36,104 nt of DNA from Rubrivivax sp. (GTDB lineage Bacteria; Pseudomonadota; Gammaproteobacteria; Burkholderiales; Burkholderiaceae_C): NCBI GenBank assembly GCA_022842305.1, contig JALHPY010000007.1:1-36104 (forward strand), read 5' to 3'. A model generated the notes under the pieces. It saw only the letters and a list, made by a program, of their open reading frames with translations. It had not been told where the DNA came from and did no database searches. Position numbers and translations under genes: made by a program. Shown here in pieces: positions 1 to 8,399 of the stretch; position 1 is the first letter of the stretch; each line of letters starts with the position of its first letter.

Positions 1-528
1 AGCGCCGAGCGCGCCCGACGCCTGTTTGCCGATGCCGTGGGCCCGGTGACGCCGCTGCCGCACCACGGCCGCGCGCTGCACGCGCCGGCACCGCCGCTGC
101 CGCTGCCGCGCCAGCGCCAACTGGACGAGGCCGCGGCCCTGGCCGAGGCGCTGTCCGACGAAGTCGACATCGAATCGCTGCTGCTCACCGATGACGGCCT
201 GAGCTTCCGGCGCGAGGGCGTGGGCCCCGACGTGGTGACGCGGCTGCGGCGCGGGCACTGGGCCATCCAGGGCGAGCTCGACCTGCACGGCCTGCGCCGC
301 GACGAAGCGCGCGATCGGCTGGCCGGCTTTCTGCGCGAAGCGGCGCGCCGCGGCTGGCGCTGCCTGCGCGTGGTGCACGGCAAGGGCCACGGCTCGCCCG
401 GGCGCCAACCGGTGCTCAAGGCCAAGGTGCAGCGCTGGCTGGGCCAACATGGCGAGGTGCTGGCCTTCAGCCAGGGCAGCGCGCCGCAGGGCGGCGCCGG
501 GGCGCTGGTGGTGCTACTGCGCGGGTGA
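1..528 (+). CDS. Smr-domain protein, 3' part (5' end outside window)
   Basis: The reading frame is open from base 1, so the gene starts upstream; 175 residues are visible. The Smr (small MutS-related) domain fills the second half: the ELDLHGLR motif, a helix with DEARDRL, and the VVHGKGHGS loop are the family's hallmark nuclease and nucleic-acid-binding elements. The first half is a proline/alanine-rich linker, as is usual for stand-alone Smr proteins of proteobacteria (YdaL/SmrB type, about 200 residues). SmrB-like proteins cleave mRNA at collided ribosomes in E. coli; whether this one does is not shown here. The 3' end overlaps the end of the facing lipoprotein gene by 15 bases, so no separate terminator fits between them. 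The internal GTG at 37 is not the real start because homology-like sequence (RRLFADAVGPVTPL) continues upstream. Confidence 0.85.
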   Translation, partial: SAERARRLFADAVGPVTPLPHHGRALHAPAPPLPLPRQRQLDEAAALAEALSDEVDIESLLLTDDGLSFRREGVGPDVVTRLRRGHWAIQGELDLHGLRRDEARDRLAGFLREAARRGWRCLRVVHGKGHGSPGRQPVLKAKVQRWLGQHGEVLAFSQGSAPQGGAGALVVLLRG

Positions 529-870
529 CGGCGCCGCGGCCGGCGGCTTGCACTGGCCCTGGCGTTCGAACCAGTAGACCACGTTGCCCACCAGGGCGAT
601 GCTGCCCGAGACCACCGCCGTGGCCGCGGTCACGGCGCCGGCGGCGGCCAGCAGCGCCACGCAGCCTTCGCCCGAGCAGCGCTGGAAACCGCCGACCACG
701 GCCGTCTCCAGCGTCATCTGCTTCCTCATCGTGCGGCACTCGGCGTCGTAGGTTTCGCGCGTCTGCGGCACCACCACGCAGGCCGTGCCCAGCGTCAGCG
801 CCAGGGCCGCCAGGGCGGCCCGAGCGGCGGACAGCACGCGGGCAGTGCATGCAAGCGGTGAGAGCTGCAT
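514..870 (-). CDS. small putative lipoprotein with one hydrophobic segment
   Basis: This 118-residue protein is not recognised as a named family. An N-terminal hydrophobic stretch (residues about 13-30) ends at Cys31 in the context LGTAC, which resembles a lipobox although the -3 position is Gly instead of Leu. A second Ala/Val/Gly-rich hydrophobic segment spans about 70-100, and four further cysteines (45, 65, 70, 107) could form disulphides outside the cytoplasm. The start is fixed by a TGATG junction: the stop of the upstream globin gene shares its A with this ATG. It is thus the last gene of the GGDEF / FlhG-like / globin operon and is probably translated by re-initiation. Its function is unknown; envelope location is inferred from the signal sequence. 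Confidence 0.65.
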   Translation of the reverse strand: MQLSPLACTARVLSAARAALAALALTLGTACVVVPQTRETYDAECRTMRKQMTLETAVVGGFQRCSGEGCVALLAAAGAVTAATAVVSGSIALVGNVVYWFERQGQCKPPAAAPSPAQ

Positions 871-1274
871 CAGGTGTTGCGCATCCAGTCGGCCGTGCCA
901 TACAGGGCTCGTGACAGCGCCTGTGCCAGCGATTCGTCGATGCCCTGCTCGCGCAGCGCCTGGCCCATGCAGGCCATCCACTGGTCGCGCTCGGTGACGC
1001 CGATGCGGTACGGCAGGTGCCGCGCGCGCAGCATGGGGTGGCCGAAGCGCTCGACGTAGTGGTTGGGCCCGCCCAGCCAGCCGCACAGAAACCAGTGCAG
1101 CTTGTCGCGCGAGCCGCTCAGTTCACCCGGGTGCAGCGCGCGCAGTTCGGCGTAGGCCGGCTCCAGGTCCATCAGGTCGTAGAAGTGGTCGACAAGTGCG
1201 CGCACCGCGCCCTCGCCGCCCAGGCGTTCGAAGGGCGTGGACTCGGGCGCGCCGGCTGCGGCGGCCTCGTTCAT
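870..1274 (-). CDS. group II truncated haemoglobin
   Basis: This 134-residue haem protein has the trHbII (trHbO-like) pattern. It has the N-terminal FERLGGEGAVRALVDHFYDLM helix region. The proximal haem ligand is His86 in RARHLPYRIG, and the conserved Trp99 (G8) lies in RDQWMACM. WFLCGWLGGPNHY also matches group II globins. Such proteins bind O2 or NO and are tied to redox or NO protection; the exact role here is not visible. The ATG overlaps the stop of the upstream FlhG-like gene (ATGA) and its own stop overlaps the next start (TGATG), so it is embedded in a translationally coupled operon with a diguanylate cyclase and a flagellar-number-type ATPase. That context suggests, by inference only, oxygen or NO input into motility or c-di-GMP control. 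Confidence 0.9.
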   Translation of the reverse strand: MNEAAAAGAPESTPFERLGGEGAVRALVDHFYDLMDLEPAYAELRALHPGELSGSRDKLHWFLCGWLGGPNHYVERFGHPMLRARHLPYRIGVTERDQWMACMGQALREQGIDESLAQALSRALYGTADWMRNT

Positions 1275-2062
1275 GTCGGCATGCGCCCGACGATGGCCGA
1301 CAGCGCCACCGCGGCGGGGGCTCCGGGTTGGGTCTCGAGCAGCAACTGGCGCCGCTGCACGGCGTCGCGCACGGCGTTGTCGCTGGGGATCTCGCCCAGC
1401 AGCTCGAGCCGCACCGGCGCCTCGAGCGTGTTGTTGACGTAGCGGTCCACCACCAGCTGCAGTTGCTGGCGCACGGCGCGGCCTTCGCCGGGCCGACGCA
1501 CCTGGTTGACCACCAGGTGGATGCGGCGCCGCCCCTGCGTGGTGGCCAGCACCTTGATGGTGGCGTAGGCGTCGGTCAGCGAGGTGGGCTCGGGCGTGGC
1601 CACCAGCAGCACCTCGCCGGCCAGCGACACGGTGTAGAGCACCACGTCGGAGATGCCGGCGCCGGTGTCCAGCAGCACGTGGTCGAACTTGGGCGCCACC
1701 TGCTGCACCACGCCCAGCAACTGGTCGCGCACTTCGGGCGTCATGCGCGAGTACTCGACCATGCCCGAGCCTGCCAGCAGCACCGAGAAGCCGCCGGGCG
1801 CGGGCATGATGGCCTCGGCCAGCGTGTGCTTGCCGGTGAAGACGTCGTGCAGCGTGACCTTGGCCACCAGGTTGAGCACCACGTCCAGGTTGGCCAGGCC
1901 GAGGTCGGCGTCGAGCACCAGCACGCGGCGGCCGCCACGGGCCAGCGCCGCGGCCAGGTTGGCCGACAGGAAGGTCTTGCCGACACCGCCCTTGCCGCTG
2001 GTGACGGCCATGATGCGGGGCGACGCGGGGATGGGGCCTGACAGAGGGGTCGGCGCGGTCAT
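1271..2062 (-). CDS. FlhG/MinD-family P-loop ATPase
   Basis: This is a 263-residue SIMIBI-class ATPase. The deviant Walker A KGGVGKT is at residues 24-30 in the context MAVTSGKGGVGKT. DADLGLANLD (51-60) is the switch I/A' motif typical of FlhG/FleN/YlxH, and LLDTGAGISDVVL is the switch II region. FlhG proteins set flagellar number and place with FlhF; related MinD/ParA proteins place other cargo. No flhF or flagellar structural genes are in the window, so the flagellar role is inferred from sequence type and from the divergent cheR-cheD-cheB. The ATG at 2062 overlaps the TGA of the GGDEF gene (ATGA), which makes it better than an upstream in-frame ATG at 2230 lying inside that gene. A MinD-like membrane helix was not evident at the C-terminus. 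Confidence 0.85.
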   Translation of the reverse strand: MTAPTPLSGPIPASPRIMAVTSGKGGVGKTFLSANLAAALARGGRRVLVLDADLGLANLDVVLNLVAKVTLHDVFTGKHTLAEAIMPAPGGFSVLLAGSGMVEYSRMTPEVRDQLLGVVQQVAPKFDHVLLDTGAGISDVVLYTVSLAGEVLLVATPEPTSLTDAYATIKVLATTQGRRRIHLVVNQVRRPGEGRAVRQQLQLVVDRYVNNTLEAPVRLELLGEIPSDNAVRDAVQRRQLLLETQPGAPAAVALSAIVGRMPT

Positions 2063-2787
2063 TCGTGGTCCTGGAACTGGGAGGTCTCGAACAGCAGCCG
2101 CTTTTCCTCGACGCTGACCACCGACACCGGCGTGGGCTCCATGCGCACGAGGTTGCGGCCCTGGGCCTTGGCCAGGTAAAGCTGTTGATCGGCACGCTCG
2201 AGCCACAGTGAAGGCGTGGATCGCACCCATTGCGGCGCGAAGGCGCCGCCGATGCTGACCGACACCGCCACGCTCTGCTGTTGCGCAATGGCCACCTGCA
2301 TCTGCGCCACGCGCCGGCGCACGCGCTCGGCCACGGCCGCGCCGAAGCCGCTGCCGCAGTTGGGCAGGATGATGGCGAATTCTTCGCCGCCCACGCGCGC
2401 CACCAGGTCCATGGGCCGCACCGCGTCTTGCAGCACGCTCGCAACGGCCTTGATGACCTGGTCGCCGGCGGCATGGCCACGGGTGTCGTTCACGCGTTTG
2501 AAATGGTCGATGTCCAGCGCCAGCAGCAGGGCACTTTCGCCACTGCGCGCCACGCGGTCGACCTCACGTGCCAGCGCCAGCTCGAAGGCGCGGCGGTTGG
2601 CCAGGCCGGTGAGCGCATCGCGGCTGGACAGGTCGACCAACGCGTCGATCAGGCCCTGCAGCCAGGCATCGCTGCCCGGCTCGGCGGTGGGCAGCGGCCT
2701 GCCGGAATGACCCAGCAACTGCAGCGCACGCTCGTACTGCAGTGCGGGCTGCTCGCTGGCGGGCTGGGGGGGCACGGGCAGATTCAA
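2059..2787 (-). CDS. GGDEF-domain diguanylate cyclase without recognisable sensor domain
   Basis: The protein is 242 residues from the proposed TTG start. The GGDEF domain covers about 55-215: DALTGLANRRAFE, the metal-binding DIDHFKRVND, and the active-site GGEEF (133-137). A canonical inhibitory I-site RxxD (RPMD, 124-127) sits exactly five residues before GGEEF, so product inhibition by c-di-GMP is expected. No membrane segment or known sensor domain precedes it; residues 1-50 are a short leader. The longer frame to 3009 would run into the divergent cheR gene and reads as low-quality sequence. TTG 2787 has an AGAGGT element just upstream, but the start is not certain. It is the first gene of the overlapping operon with the FlhG-like ATPase and the globin. 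Confidence 0.85.
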   Translation of the reverse strand: MNLPVPPQPASEQPALQYERALQLLGHSGRPLPTAEPGSDAWLQGLIDALVDLSSRDALTGLANRRAFELALAREVDRVARSGESALLLALDIDHFKRVNDTRGHAAGDQVIKAVASVLQDAVRPMDLVARVGGEEFAIILPNCGSGFGAAVAERVRRRVAQMQVAIAQQQSVAVSVSIGGAFAPQWVRSTPSLWLERADQQLYLAKAQGRNLVRMEPTPVSVVSVEEKRLLFETSQFQDHE

Positions 2788-2990
2788 TGGACCTCTCGGG
2801 CCACGGCGGCGCCGGGAGTGGAGTTGCAGGCAGTCTAGCAGCGCCCCCCTACCCGGCCGGCAGCGGAATAGAGCCACTGCAATCGCCCATCTCTGGCCCC
2901 TAGCTGCAGCGAGCGGGGCGACACTCCGACCCGATGCCGCGCGACCGTGACCGCCGGTGCCGCCTGCCCAGTGCTCCGCCCCAACCACCC

Positions 2991-3842
2991 ATGATCGAGA
3001 CCGCACCACCGCTGGCCCCGCCCGGCGACACCGAGTTCGCGCTCACCCGGGCGGACTTCGAGCGCATCCGCCAGCTCATCTACCAGCGCGCCGGCATCAG
3101 CCTGCACGCCGGCAAGCAGGCCATGGTGTACAGCCGCCTGTCGCGCCGCCTGCGCGAGACCGGCTACCGCAGCTTTGCCGACTACCTGGCCTGGCTCGAG
3201 CGCGCCAGCGGCGCCGCCGCCGAAGCCGAGTGGCAGGAGTTCGTCAACGCGCTGACCACCAACCTGACCAGCTTCTTCCGCGAAGAGCACCATTTCCACG
3301 CACTGGTGGACGACCTGCGCGCGCGCACCGGGCGGCCGCTGCGCATCTGGTGCAACGCCGCGTCCACGGGCGAAGAGCCGTATTCGCTGGCCATGACCGT
3401 GGTCGAGACCCTGGGCGCCACCGCCCCGCTCAAGCTGGTGTGCAGCGACATCGACACCAAGGTGCTGCTCACCGCGCAGCGCGGCGTGTATTCGGCCGAT
3501 GCGCGCGGCCTGTCGCCCGAACGCCTGCGCCGGCACTTCATGCGCGGCACCGGCGCCAACGCCGGCCACATCCGCATCAAGCCCGAACTCGCCAAGATGA
3601 TCGAGTTCAAGCCCTTCAACCTGATGAGCACCAGCTGGTCGGCGCTGGGCGAGCCCTTCGATTTCGTGTTCTGCCGCAACGTGATGATCTACTTCGACAA
3701 CCCGACCCAGCGCAAGGTGCTCGAGCACATCCACGCGCAGATGCGGCCCGGCGGGCTGCTGTACGTGGGGCACTCGGAGAACTTCACCGAATCGCGCGAT
3801 CTGTTCAGGTTGCGCGGCAAGACCATCTACGAGCGGGCCTGA
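2991..3842 (+). CDS. cheR: chemotaxis protein methyltransferase CheR
   Basis: CheR transfers methyl groups from S-adenosylmethionine to glutamates of chemoreceptors. The 283 residues match the family's length. The N-terminal helical domain is residues about 14-85, NLTSFFRE is at 91-98, the SAM-binding loop NAASTGEEPYS is at 122-132, CSDID is at 151-155, and FDFVFCRNVMIYFD (223-236) and GGLLYVGHSENF (254-265) complete the fold. I chose ATG 2991 over the in-frame ATG at 2934 because the extra residues are arginine/proline-rich and unlike the family. No five-residue receptor-docking motif or TPR extension is present. It is followed by cheD after 38 bases and cheB after a further 37, a normal adaptation-enzyme operon; no cheA, cheW, cheY or receptor gene lies in the window. 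Confidence 0.95.
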   Translation: MIETAPPLAPPGDTEFALTRADFERIRQLIYQRAGISLHAGKQAMVYSRLSRRLRETGYRSFADYLAWLERASGAAAEAEWQEFVNALTTNLTSFFREEHHFHALVDDLRARTGRPLRIWCNAASTGEEPYSLAMTVVETLGATAPLKLVCSDIDTKVLLTAQRGVYSADARGLSPERLRRHFMRGTGANAGHIRIKPELAKMIEFKPFNLMSTSWSALGEPFDFVFCRNVMIYFDNPTQRKVLEHIHAQMRPGGLLYVGHSENFTESRDLFRLRGKTIYERA

Positions 3843-3880
3843 CACCTCAAGGCCACCCCGCTGCCGCCGATAACCCGACA

Positions 3881-4546
3881 ATGGCCCTGCCGTCCCCTGC
3901 CTCCCCGTCTGCGCCTGCGCGCGCCGCGCCCAGCCGCCTGGAGCGCCTGAAGGCCCAGCCGCGACGCCCCGGCGAGGCCAGCTTCTTCTTCTACGAGGCG
4001 CATTTCCGCAACGAGGCGGTGAAGGTGCTGCCGGGCGAGTTCTTCGTCTTCGACGAGGACATCCTGATCATGACCACGCTGGGCTCGTGCATCGCCGCCT
4101 GCCTGTGGGACCGCGACAAGCGCATCGGCGGCATGAACCATTTCCTGCTGCCCGACGGCGGCACCGGCGGCGACAGCGGCCGCTACGGCAGCTTCGCCAT
4201 GGATCAGTTGATCGGCGAACTGGTCAAGCGCGGCGCCACGCGCTCCACCATGGAAGCCAAGGTCTTCGGCGGCGGCGCCGTGATCAGCGGCATGAACACC
4301 ATCAACGTGGGCGAACGCAACACCGCCTTCGTGCTCGAGTACCTGCGCACCGAACGCATCAACGTGGTGAGCAAGGACGTGCTCGACATCTACCCGCGCA
4401 AGGTCTGCTTCCTGCCGCAAAGCGGCAAGGCCATGGTCAAGCGCCTGGCCTCGGCCAACACCGAGGCCCTGGCGGCGCAGGAACGCGCCGCCGCCCAGCG
4501 CTTCGCCCCGACCGCCAGTGCAGGCGGTTCCATCGACCTGTTCTGA
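3881..4546 (+). CDS. cheD: chemoreceptor glutamine deamidase CheD
   Basis: CheD deamidates glutamines of chemoreceptors to glutamates so that CheR and CheB can act on them. The family motif is clear: [12 protein letters not shown] with catalytic Cys70, GGMNHFLLP with catalytic His87, then [11 protein letters not shown] and the KVFGGGAVI strand. At 221 residues it is at the long end of the family because of a proline/alanine-rich N-terminus (1-32) and a C-terminal tail (about 190-221) ending in SIDLF. The tail is reminiscent of proteobacterial CheD. It lies between cheR and cheB with short gaps. No strong ribosome site is seen before ATG 3881; that ATG is the only one upstream of the conserved region in frame. 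Confidence 0.95.
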   Translation: MALPSPASPSAPARAAPSRLERLKAQPRRPGEASFFFYEAHFRNEAVKVLPGEFFVFDEDILIMTTLGSCIAACLWDRDKRIGGMNHFLLPDGGTGGDSGRYGSFAMDQLIGELVKRGATRSTMEAKVFGGGAVISGMNTINVGERNTAFVLEYLRTERINVVSKDVLDIYPRKVCFLPQSGKAMVKRLASANTEALAAQERAAAQRFAPTASAGGSIDLF

Positions 4547-4583
4547 ACAGACCTCGCCGATCCAGCCCCTTGGAGACCGCGCC

Positions 4584-5675
4584 ATGACCCCCAAGATACG
4601 CGTACTCGTCGTCGACGATTCGGCCCTGGTGCGCGGCCTGCTCGGCGAGATCATCGACCGCCAGAGCGACATGTGCTGCGTGGGCGGGGCCAGCGACCCG
4701 TTGATCGCGCGCGAGATGATCCGCAACCTCAACCCCGACGTCATCACGCTGGACATCGAAATGCCGCGCATGGACGGGCTGGACTTCCTGGCGCGCCTGA
4801 TGCGGCTGCGGCCGATGCCGGTGGTGATGGTGTCCACGCTCACCGAGCGCGGCGCCGAGGCCACGCTCAAGGCGCTGGAGCTGGGCGCGGTGGATTTCGT
4901 GGCCAAGCCCAAGATCGGCGTGGCCGACGGCCTGCGCCAGCTGGGCCTGGACATCACCGAGAAGGTGCGCACCGCCGCGCGCGCCCACGTGAGCCGCCTG
5001 AGCGCCCCCGCCACCACCGCCGCACCCGGTGCCACATCGGCCAAGCCCGCGGCCATGGCCGGGCTGGGCCGCCTGTCGACCGAAAAGATCATCTTCATCG
5101 GCGCGTCCACCGGCGGCACCGAGGCCACGCGCGAAGTGCTGATGGGCCTGCCCGCCGACAGCCCGGCGGTGATGATCACGCAGCACATGCCCGCCGGATT
5201 CACCAAGAGCTATGCCGCGCGCCTGAATGGCCTGTGCCGCATCCGCGTGGCCGAAGCGGTGAACGGCGAACGCGTGCTGCCCGGCCATGGCTACATCGCC
5301 CCCGGCGGCTTCCACCTGTCGGTGGAGCGCTCGGGCGCCAACTACGTTGCCCGCGTGGCCGACGGCGACCCGGTCAACCGCCACAAGCCCAGCGTCGAAG
5401 TGCTGTTCGAATCGGCTGCGCGCGTGGTCGGGCGCAATGCCCTGGCCGTGATGCTCACCGGCATGGGCGCCGACGGCGCCAAGGCCATGCGCACGATGCG
5501 CGACGCCGGCAGCTGGAACGTGGCCCAGGACGAGGCCAGCTGCGTGGTCTTCGGCATGCCGCGCGAAGCCATCGCCCACGGCGCAGCGCACGAGGTGCTG
5601 CCGCTGACGCAGGTCGCGCCGCGCTTGCTGGAATGGCTGCGCACCAACGCCGGCAGCTCGATGTCGCGCGTGTAG
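4584..5675 (+). CDS. cheB: protein-glutamate methylesterase/deamidase CheB
   Basis: CheB is the response regulator that demethylates (and deamidates) chemoreceptors when phosphorylated by CheA. The 363 residues contain both domains. The receiver domain is 5-125, with acidic pocket DD (11-12), phospho-acceptor Asp57 in [13 protein letters not shown], Thr85 in VSTLT and Lys109. The methylesterase domain is about 167-355, with catalytic Ser175 in [10 protein letters not shown], His201 in ITQHMP, and Asp297 in LTGMGADG. An Ala/Thr/Pro-rich linker (135-165) joins them. ATG 4584 is preceded by TGGAGA at good spacing, and it leaves out an upstream extension overlapping cheD. It is the last gene of cheR-cheD-cheB and faces hemW across a 59-base gap that holds a small hairpin. 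Confidence 0.97.
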   Translation: MTPKIRVLVVDDSALVRGLLGEIIDRQSDMCCVGGASDPLIAREMIRNLNPDVITLDIEMPRMDGLDFLARLMRLRPMPVVMVSTLTERGAEATLKALELGAVDFVAKPKIGVADGLRQLGLDITEKVRTAARAHVSRLSAPATTAAPGATSAKPAAMAGLGRLSTEKIIFIGASTGGTEATREVLMGLPADSPAVMITQHMPAGFTKSYAARLNGLCRIRVAEAVNGERVLPGHGYIAPGGFHLSVERSGANYVARVADGDPVNRHKPSVEVLFESAARVVGRNALAVMLTGMGADGAKAMRTMRDAGSWNVAQDEASCVVFGMPREAIAHGAAHEVLPLTQVAPRLLEWLRTNAGSSMSRV

Positions 5676-5706
5676 CGCGCGCACCCGCCGCCAAGCTACC
5701 CGTCCC

Positions 5707-5722
5707 GCGGCGAAAGCGCCGC
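5707..5722. terminator. short hairpin between convergent cheB and hemW
   Basis: Six-base arms GCGGCG and CGCCGC flank the loop AAAG. It lies in the 59-base gap where cheB and hemW converge, so it could act on both strands. No U-tract follows on either strand, so intrinsic termination is only a suggestion. Confidence 0.3.
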
Positions 5723-5734
5723 ATCGGCCGCGCT

Positions 5735-6964
5735 TCAGGGCGCCTGATCGTCCCCCGGCCGGTCGGGCGGCAGGAACAGCGCCTGCAGGTCCGACAGGAA
5801 ATCGAAGCCGTGCGCCGTGGGCCGCACGCGGCCAGGGTCAGCATCGCTCAGTGGCTCGATCAGGCCGCGCCGGCGGGCAGATTCAAGCGTGGTCGCCAGC
5901 ACCGACAGCGGCAGGCCGGTGCGCTGGCGGAAGTCTTCCAGATCGAAACCCTCGCGCAGGCGCAAGCCGCCCAGCATGAACTCGAAAGGCAGGTCGCGCC
6001 GCGCCACCTCGTGCTGGTTGCTCACGGCCTGGCCGGCCAGCGCCTGGCGCATGTAGGCCGCCGGCTCGCGCCAGCGCACCTGGCGCAGCACGCGGTGCGG
6101 AAAGCTCAGCTTGCCGTGCGCGCCCGCGCCCAGCCCCAGGTAGTCGCCGAAGGCCCAGTAGTTGAGGTTGTGGCGGCAGCGGTGGCCGGGCCGCGCGAAG
6201 GCCGAGACCTCGTAGCGCTGCAGGCCCGTGGCCGCGGTGCGCGCGACGATCAGGTCCAGCATGTCGCTGGCCAGGTCTTCGTCGGGCAGCGCGGGCGGCG
6301 CCGTGGCGAAGGCCGTGTTGGGCTCGAGCGTGAGGTGGTAGATCGACAGGTGCGGCGGCGCGAAGGCCAGCGCCGCATCGAGGTCGGCCGCCAGTCCGTC
6401 CAGCGTCTGCCCCGGCAGCGCGTACATCAGGTCGATGTTGAAGGTGTCGAAGGCAGCGGCAGCCTCGGCCACCGCGGCGCGCGCCTGGGCGGCGTCGTGC
6501 ACGCGGCCGATGCGGCGCAGCGCGGCGTCGTCGAAGCTCTGCACGCCCACCGACAGGCGCGTCACGCCGGCGGCGCGGAAGGCGCGGAAGCGGTCGCGCT
6601 CGAAGGTGCCGGGGTTGGCCTCGAGCGTGATCTCGGCGCCCGGCTCCAATGGCAAACGGGCGCGGATGTCGGCCAGCAGCCGGTCTATGCCCGCGGGCGA
6701 GAACAGGCTGGGCGTGCCGCCGCCGATGAAGACGCTGCCCACGCGCCGGCCCCAGACCAGCGGCAGCGCGGCCTCCAGGTCGGCGCGCAGTGCGTCCAGG
6801 TACTGCGCCTCGGGCAAGGCATCCGGCGCCGCGTGCGAATTGAAGTCGCAGTAGGGGCACTTCTTCAGGCACCAGGGCAGGTGCACGTACAACGCCAGCG
6901 GTGGCGGCGCGCCCAGCTGCAGGGTGCCGGGCCGCAGGAAGTGCAGGCTGGGGTCTGCGCTCAA
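5735..6964 (-). CDS. hemW: HemW-type radical SAM haem chaperone
   Basis: HemW binds haem and an Fe-S cluster and is proposed to insert haem into respiratory proteins; it was formerly annotated as oxygen-independent coproporphyrinogen oxidase. The protein is about 409 residues. Cys32, Cys36 and Cys39 form the CxxxCxxC radical SAM motif in WCLKKCPYCDFNS. FIGGGTPSLF is the SAM-contacting strand, followed by ITLEANPGTF and RLSVGVQSFD. The C-terminal HemN-type domain includes NYWAFGDYLGLGAGAHGKL. Unlike HemN proper, the N-terminus lacks a long extension. The start is TTG 6964, overlapping the rdgB stop as TTGA, with GAGGTG upstream; GTG 6973 is an alternative. It is translationally coupled to rdgB and follows rph-rdgB, an arrangement familiar in Burkholderiales. 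Confidence 0.9.
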   Translation of the reverse strand: MSADPSLHFLRPGTLQLGAPPPLALYVHLPWCLKKCPYCDFNSHAAPDALPEAQYLDALRADLEAALPLVWGRRVGSVFIGGGTPSLFSPAGIDRLLADIRARLPLEPGAEITLEANPGTFERDRFRAFRAAGVTRLSVGVQSFDDAALRRIGRVHDAAQARAAVAEAAAAFDTFNIDLMYALPGQTLDGLAADLDAALAFAPPHLSIYHLTLEPNTAFATAPPALPDEDLASDMLDLIVARTAATGLQRYEVSAFARPGHRCRHNLNYWAFGDYLGLGAGAHGKLSFPHRVLRQVRWREPAAYMRQALAGQAVSNQHEVARRDLPFEFMLGGLRLREGFDLEDFRQRTGLPLSVLATTLESARRRGLIEPLSDADPGRVRPTAHGFDFLSDLQALFLPPDRPGDDQAP

Positions 6965-7587
6965 ACTCTCCACACCTCGCGCAGCAGCGGCAGCAGCTGC
7001 GCCATCGCCAGGGCGCGGTGGCTGTGGGCATTCTTGGTGGCCGCGTCCAGCTCGGCCACGCTGCGGCCCAGCGCCGGGATGAACATCAGCGGGTCGTAGC
7101 CGAAACCCAGTGCGCCGCGCGGCTGCGTCAGGATCTCGCCGGACCAGCGCGCGGTGGCCACCAGCGGCTGCGGATCGTCGGGCCGGCGCACGGCCACCAG
7201 GGTGCTGACGAAGTGCGCGCGGCGTTCGCTCACGCCCTGCAGTTGCTGCAGCAGGCGCGCGTTGTTGGCAGCATCCTGCGCGCGACGCTGGGCCTCGCGC
7301 TCGCCGCTCTGGGGCGGCAAGGGCGCGTAGTGCGCCGAGATCACGCCCGGCGCGCCGCCCAGCGCGTCCACGCACAGGCCCGAATCGTCGGCGATGGCCG
7401 GGCTGCCGGCGGCGGCCGCGGCATGCCGCGCCTTGGCCAGCGCGTTCTCGATGAAGGTCTGGTGCGGCTCTTCGGTCTCTTTGATGCCCAGTTCGCGCTG
7501 TGCCACCACTTGCAGCGGCAGCGCGTCCAGCAGCGCGCGCAGCTCGCTCAGCTTCTTCAGGTTGTTGGAGGCCAGTACCAGCTGCAT
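6961..7587 (-). CDS. rdgB: dITP/XTP pyrophosphatase (non-canonical purine NTPase)
   Basis: RdgB (HAM1/Maf-like ITPase family) hydrolyses dITP, ITP and XTP to the monophosphates and keeps deaminated purines out of DNA and RNA. The 208-residue frame shows the family signature throughout. LVLASNNLKKLSEL is the N-terminal nucleotide-binding loop and FIENALAKARHAA the central helix. AIADDSGLCVDALGGAPGV holds the catalytic acidic residues, and GALGFGYDPLMFIP and TKNAHSHRALA are the C-terminal substrate loops. The ATG overlaps the rph stop by one base (TGATG), and the 3' end overlaps the hemW start, so rph, rdgB and hemW form one coupled unit. Confidence 0.96.
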   Translation of the reverse strand: MQLVLASNNLKKLSELRALLDALPLQVVAQRELGIKETEEPHQTFIENALAKARHAAAAAGSPAIADDSGLCVDALGGAPGVISAHYAPLPPQSGEREAQRRAQDAANNARLLQQLQGVSERRAHFVSTLVAVRRPDDPQPLVATARWSGEILTQPRGALGFGYDPLMFIPALGRSVAELDAATKNAHSHRALAMAQLLPLLREVWRV

Positions 7588-8315
7588 CAGGCCAACCCCA
7601 GCGCGCGGCGCTGCGCTGCCAGCAGATCGCGTATGCCCTGGTCGGCCAGGGCCAGCAGCTGGTCCATCTCGGCGCGGCTGAAAGGTGCGCCCTCGGCCGT
7701 GCCCTGCACCTCCACGAAGCCTCCACTGCCGGTCATGACCACGTTCATGTCGGTGTCGCAGGCCGAGTCTTCGGTGTATTCCAGGTCCAGCAGCGGCGTG
7801 CCCTGCACCACGCCCACCGACACCGCGGCGACGAAGTCGCGCACCGGGCTGGCCTTGATACGGCCCTGCGCCAGCAGCCAGCTGACGGCGTCGTGCGCCG
7901 CGACAAAGGCACCGGTGATGGCCGCGGTGCGCGTACCGCCGTCGGCCTGCAGCACGTCACAGTCGAGCTGGATGGTGCGCTCACCCAGCGCCTTCAGATC
8001 GAACACGCTGCGCAGGCTGCGGCCGATGAGGCGCTGGATCTCCTGCGTGCGCCCGCTCTGCTTGCCCTTGGCGGCTTCGCGGTCGCTGCGGGTGTGCGTG
8101 CTGCGCGGCAGCATGCCGTACTCGGCCGTGACCCAGCCTTCGCCGCCGCCGCGCTTGAAGGGCGGCACCTTCTCTTCGACCGAGGCGTTGCACAGCACCT
8201 GGGTGTCGCCGAAGCTGACCAGCACCGAACCCTCGGCGTGGCGCGTATAGCCGCGCTGGATGCTCACGGGGCGCAACGCGGCCGGCGCGCGGCCGGCGGA
8301 ACGTTCGAAACTCAT
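7587..8315 (-). CDS. rph: ribonuclease PH
   Basis: RNase PH is a phosphate-dependent 3'-to-5' exoribonuclease that trims tRNA 3' ends. The 242-residue protein is of standard length. Recognisable elements are [27 protein letters not shown] near the start (only its core is needed), [30 protein letters not shown], and the phosphate- and metal-site region [17 protein letters not shown]. The final part has [17 protein letters not shown]. It opens the rph-rdgB-hemW coupled group. Upstream is a 203-base intergenic region with several strong hairpins that separates it from the PP2C phosphatase gene. Confidence 0.97.
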   Translation of the reverse strand: MSFERSAGRAPAALRPVSIQRGYTRHAEGSVLVSFGDTQVLCNASVEEKVPPFKRGGGEGWVTAEYGMLPRSTHTRSDREAAKGKQSGRTQEIQRLIGRSLRSVFDLKALGERTIQLDCDVLQADGGTRTAAITGAFVAAHDAVSWLLAQGRIKASPVRDFVAAVSVGVVQGTPLLDLEYTEDSACDTDMNVVMTGSGGFVEVQGTAEGAPFSRAEMDQLLALADQGIRDLLAAQRRALGLA

Positions 8316-8399
8316 GCTGCCTACTTTCTGATGGAGATGACGGGAATACGCGACCTATCGAGCGGCCGCCGCGGAACCGGCTCTGCCGGGCCGCTGGCG

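Noticed and set aside
2934..2990. N-terminal extension of CheR from ATG 2934
   Set aside because: The extra 19 residues are Arg/Pro-rich and unlike CheR proteins; ATG 2991 gives the family's normal start.
2788..3009. N-terminal extension of the GGDEF protein to 3009
   Set aside because: It would overlap the cheR start on the other strand and shows no domain; the TTG at 2787 with an AGAGGT element is preferred.
4673..7099. 808-residue plus-strand frame across cheB and hemW
   Set aside because: It runs out of frame through cheB and antisense to hemW, both of which carry full catalytic motifs.
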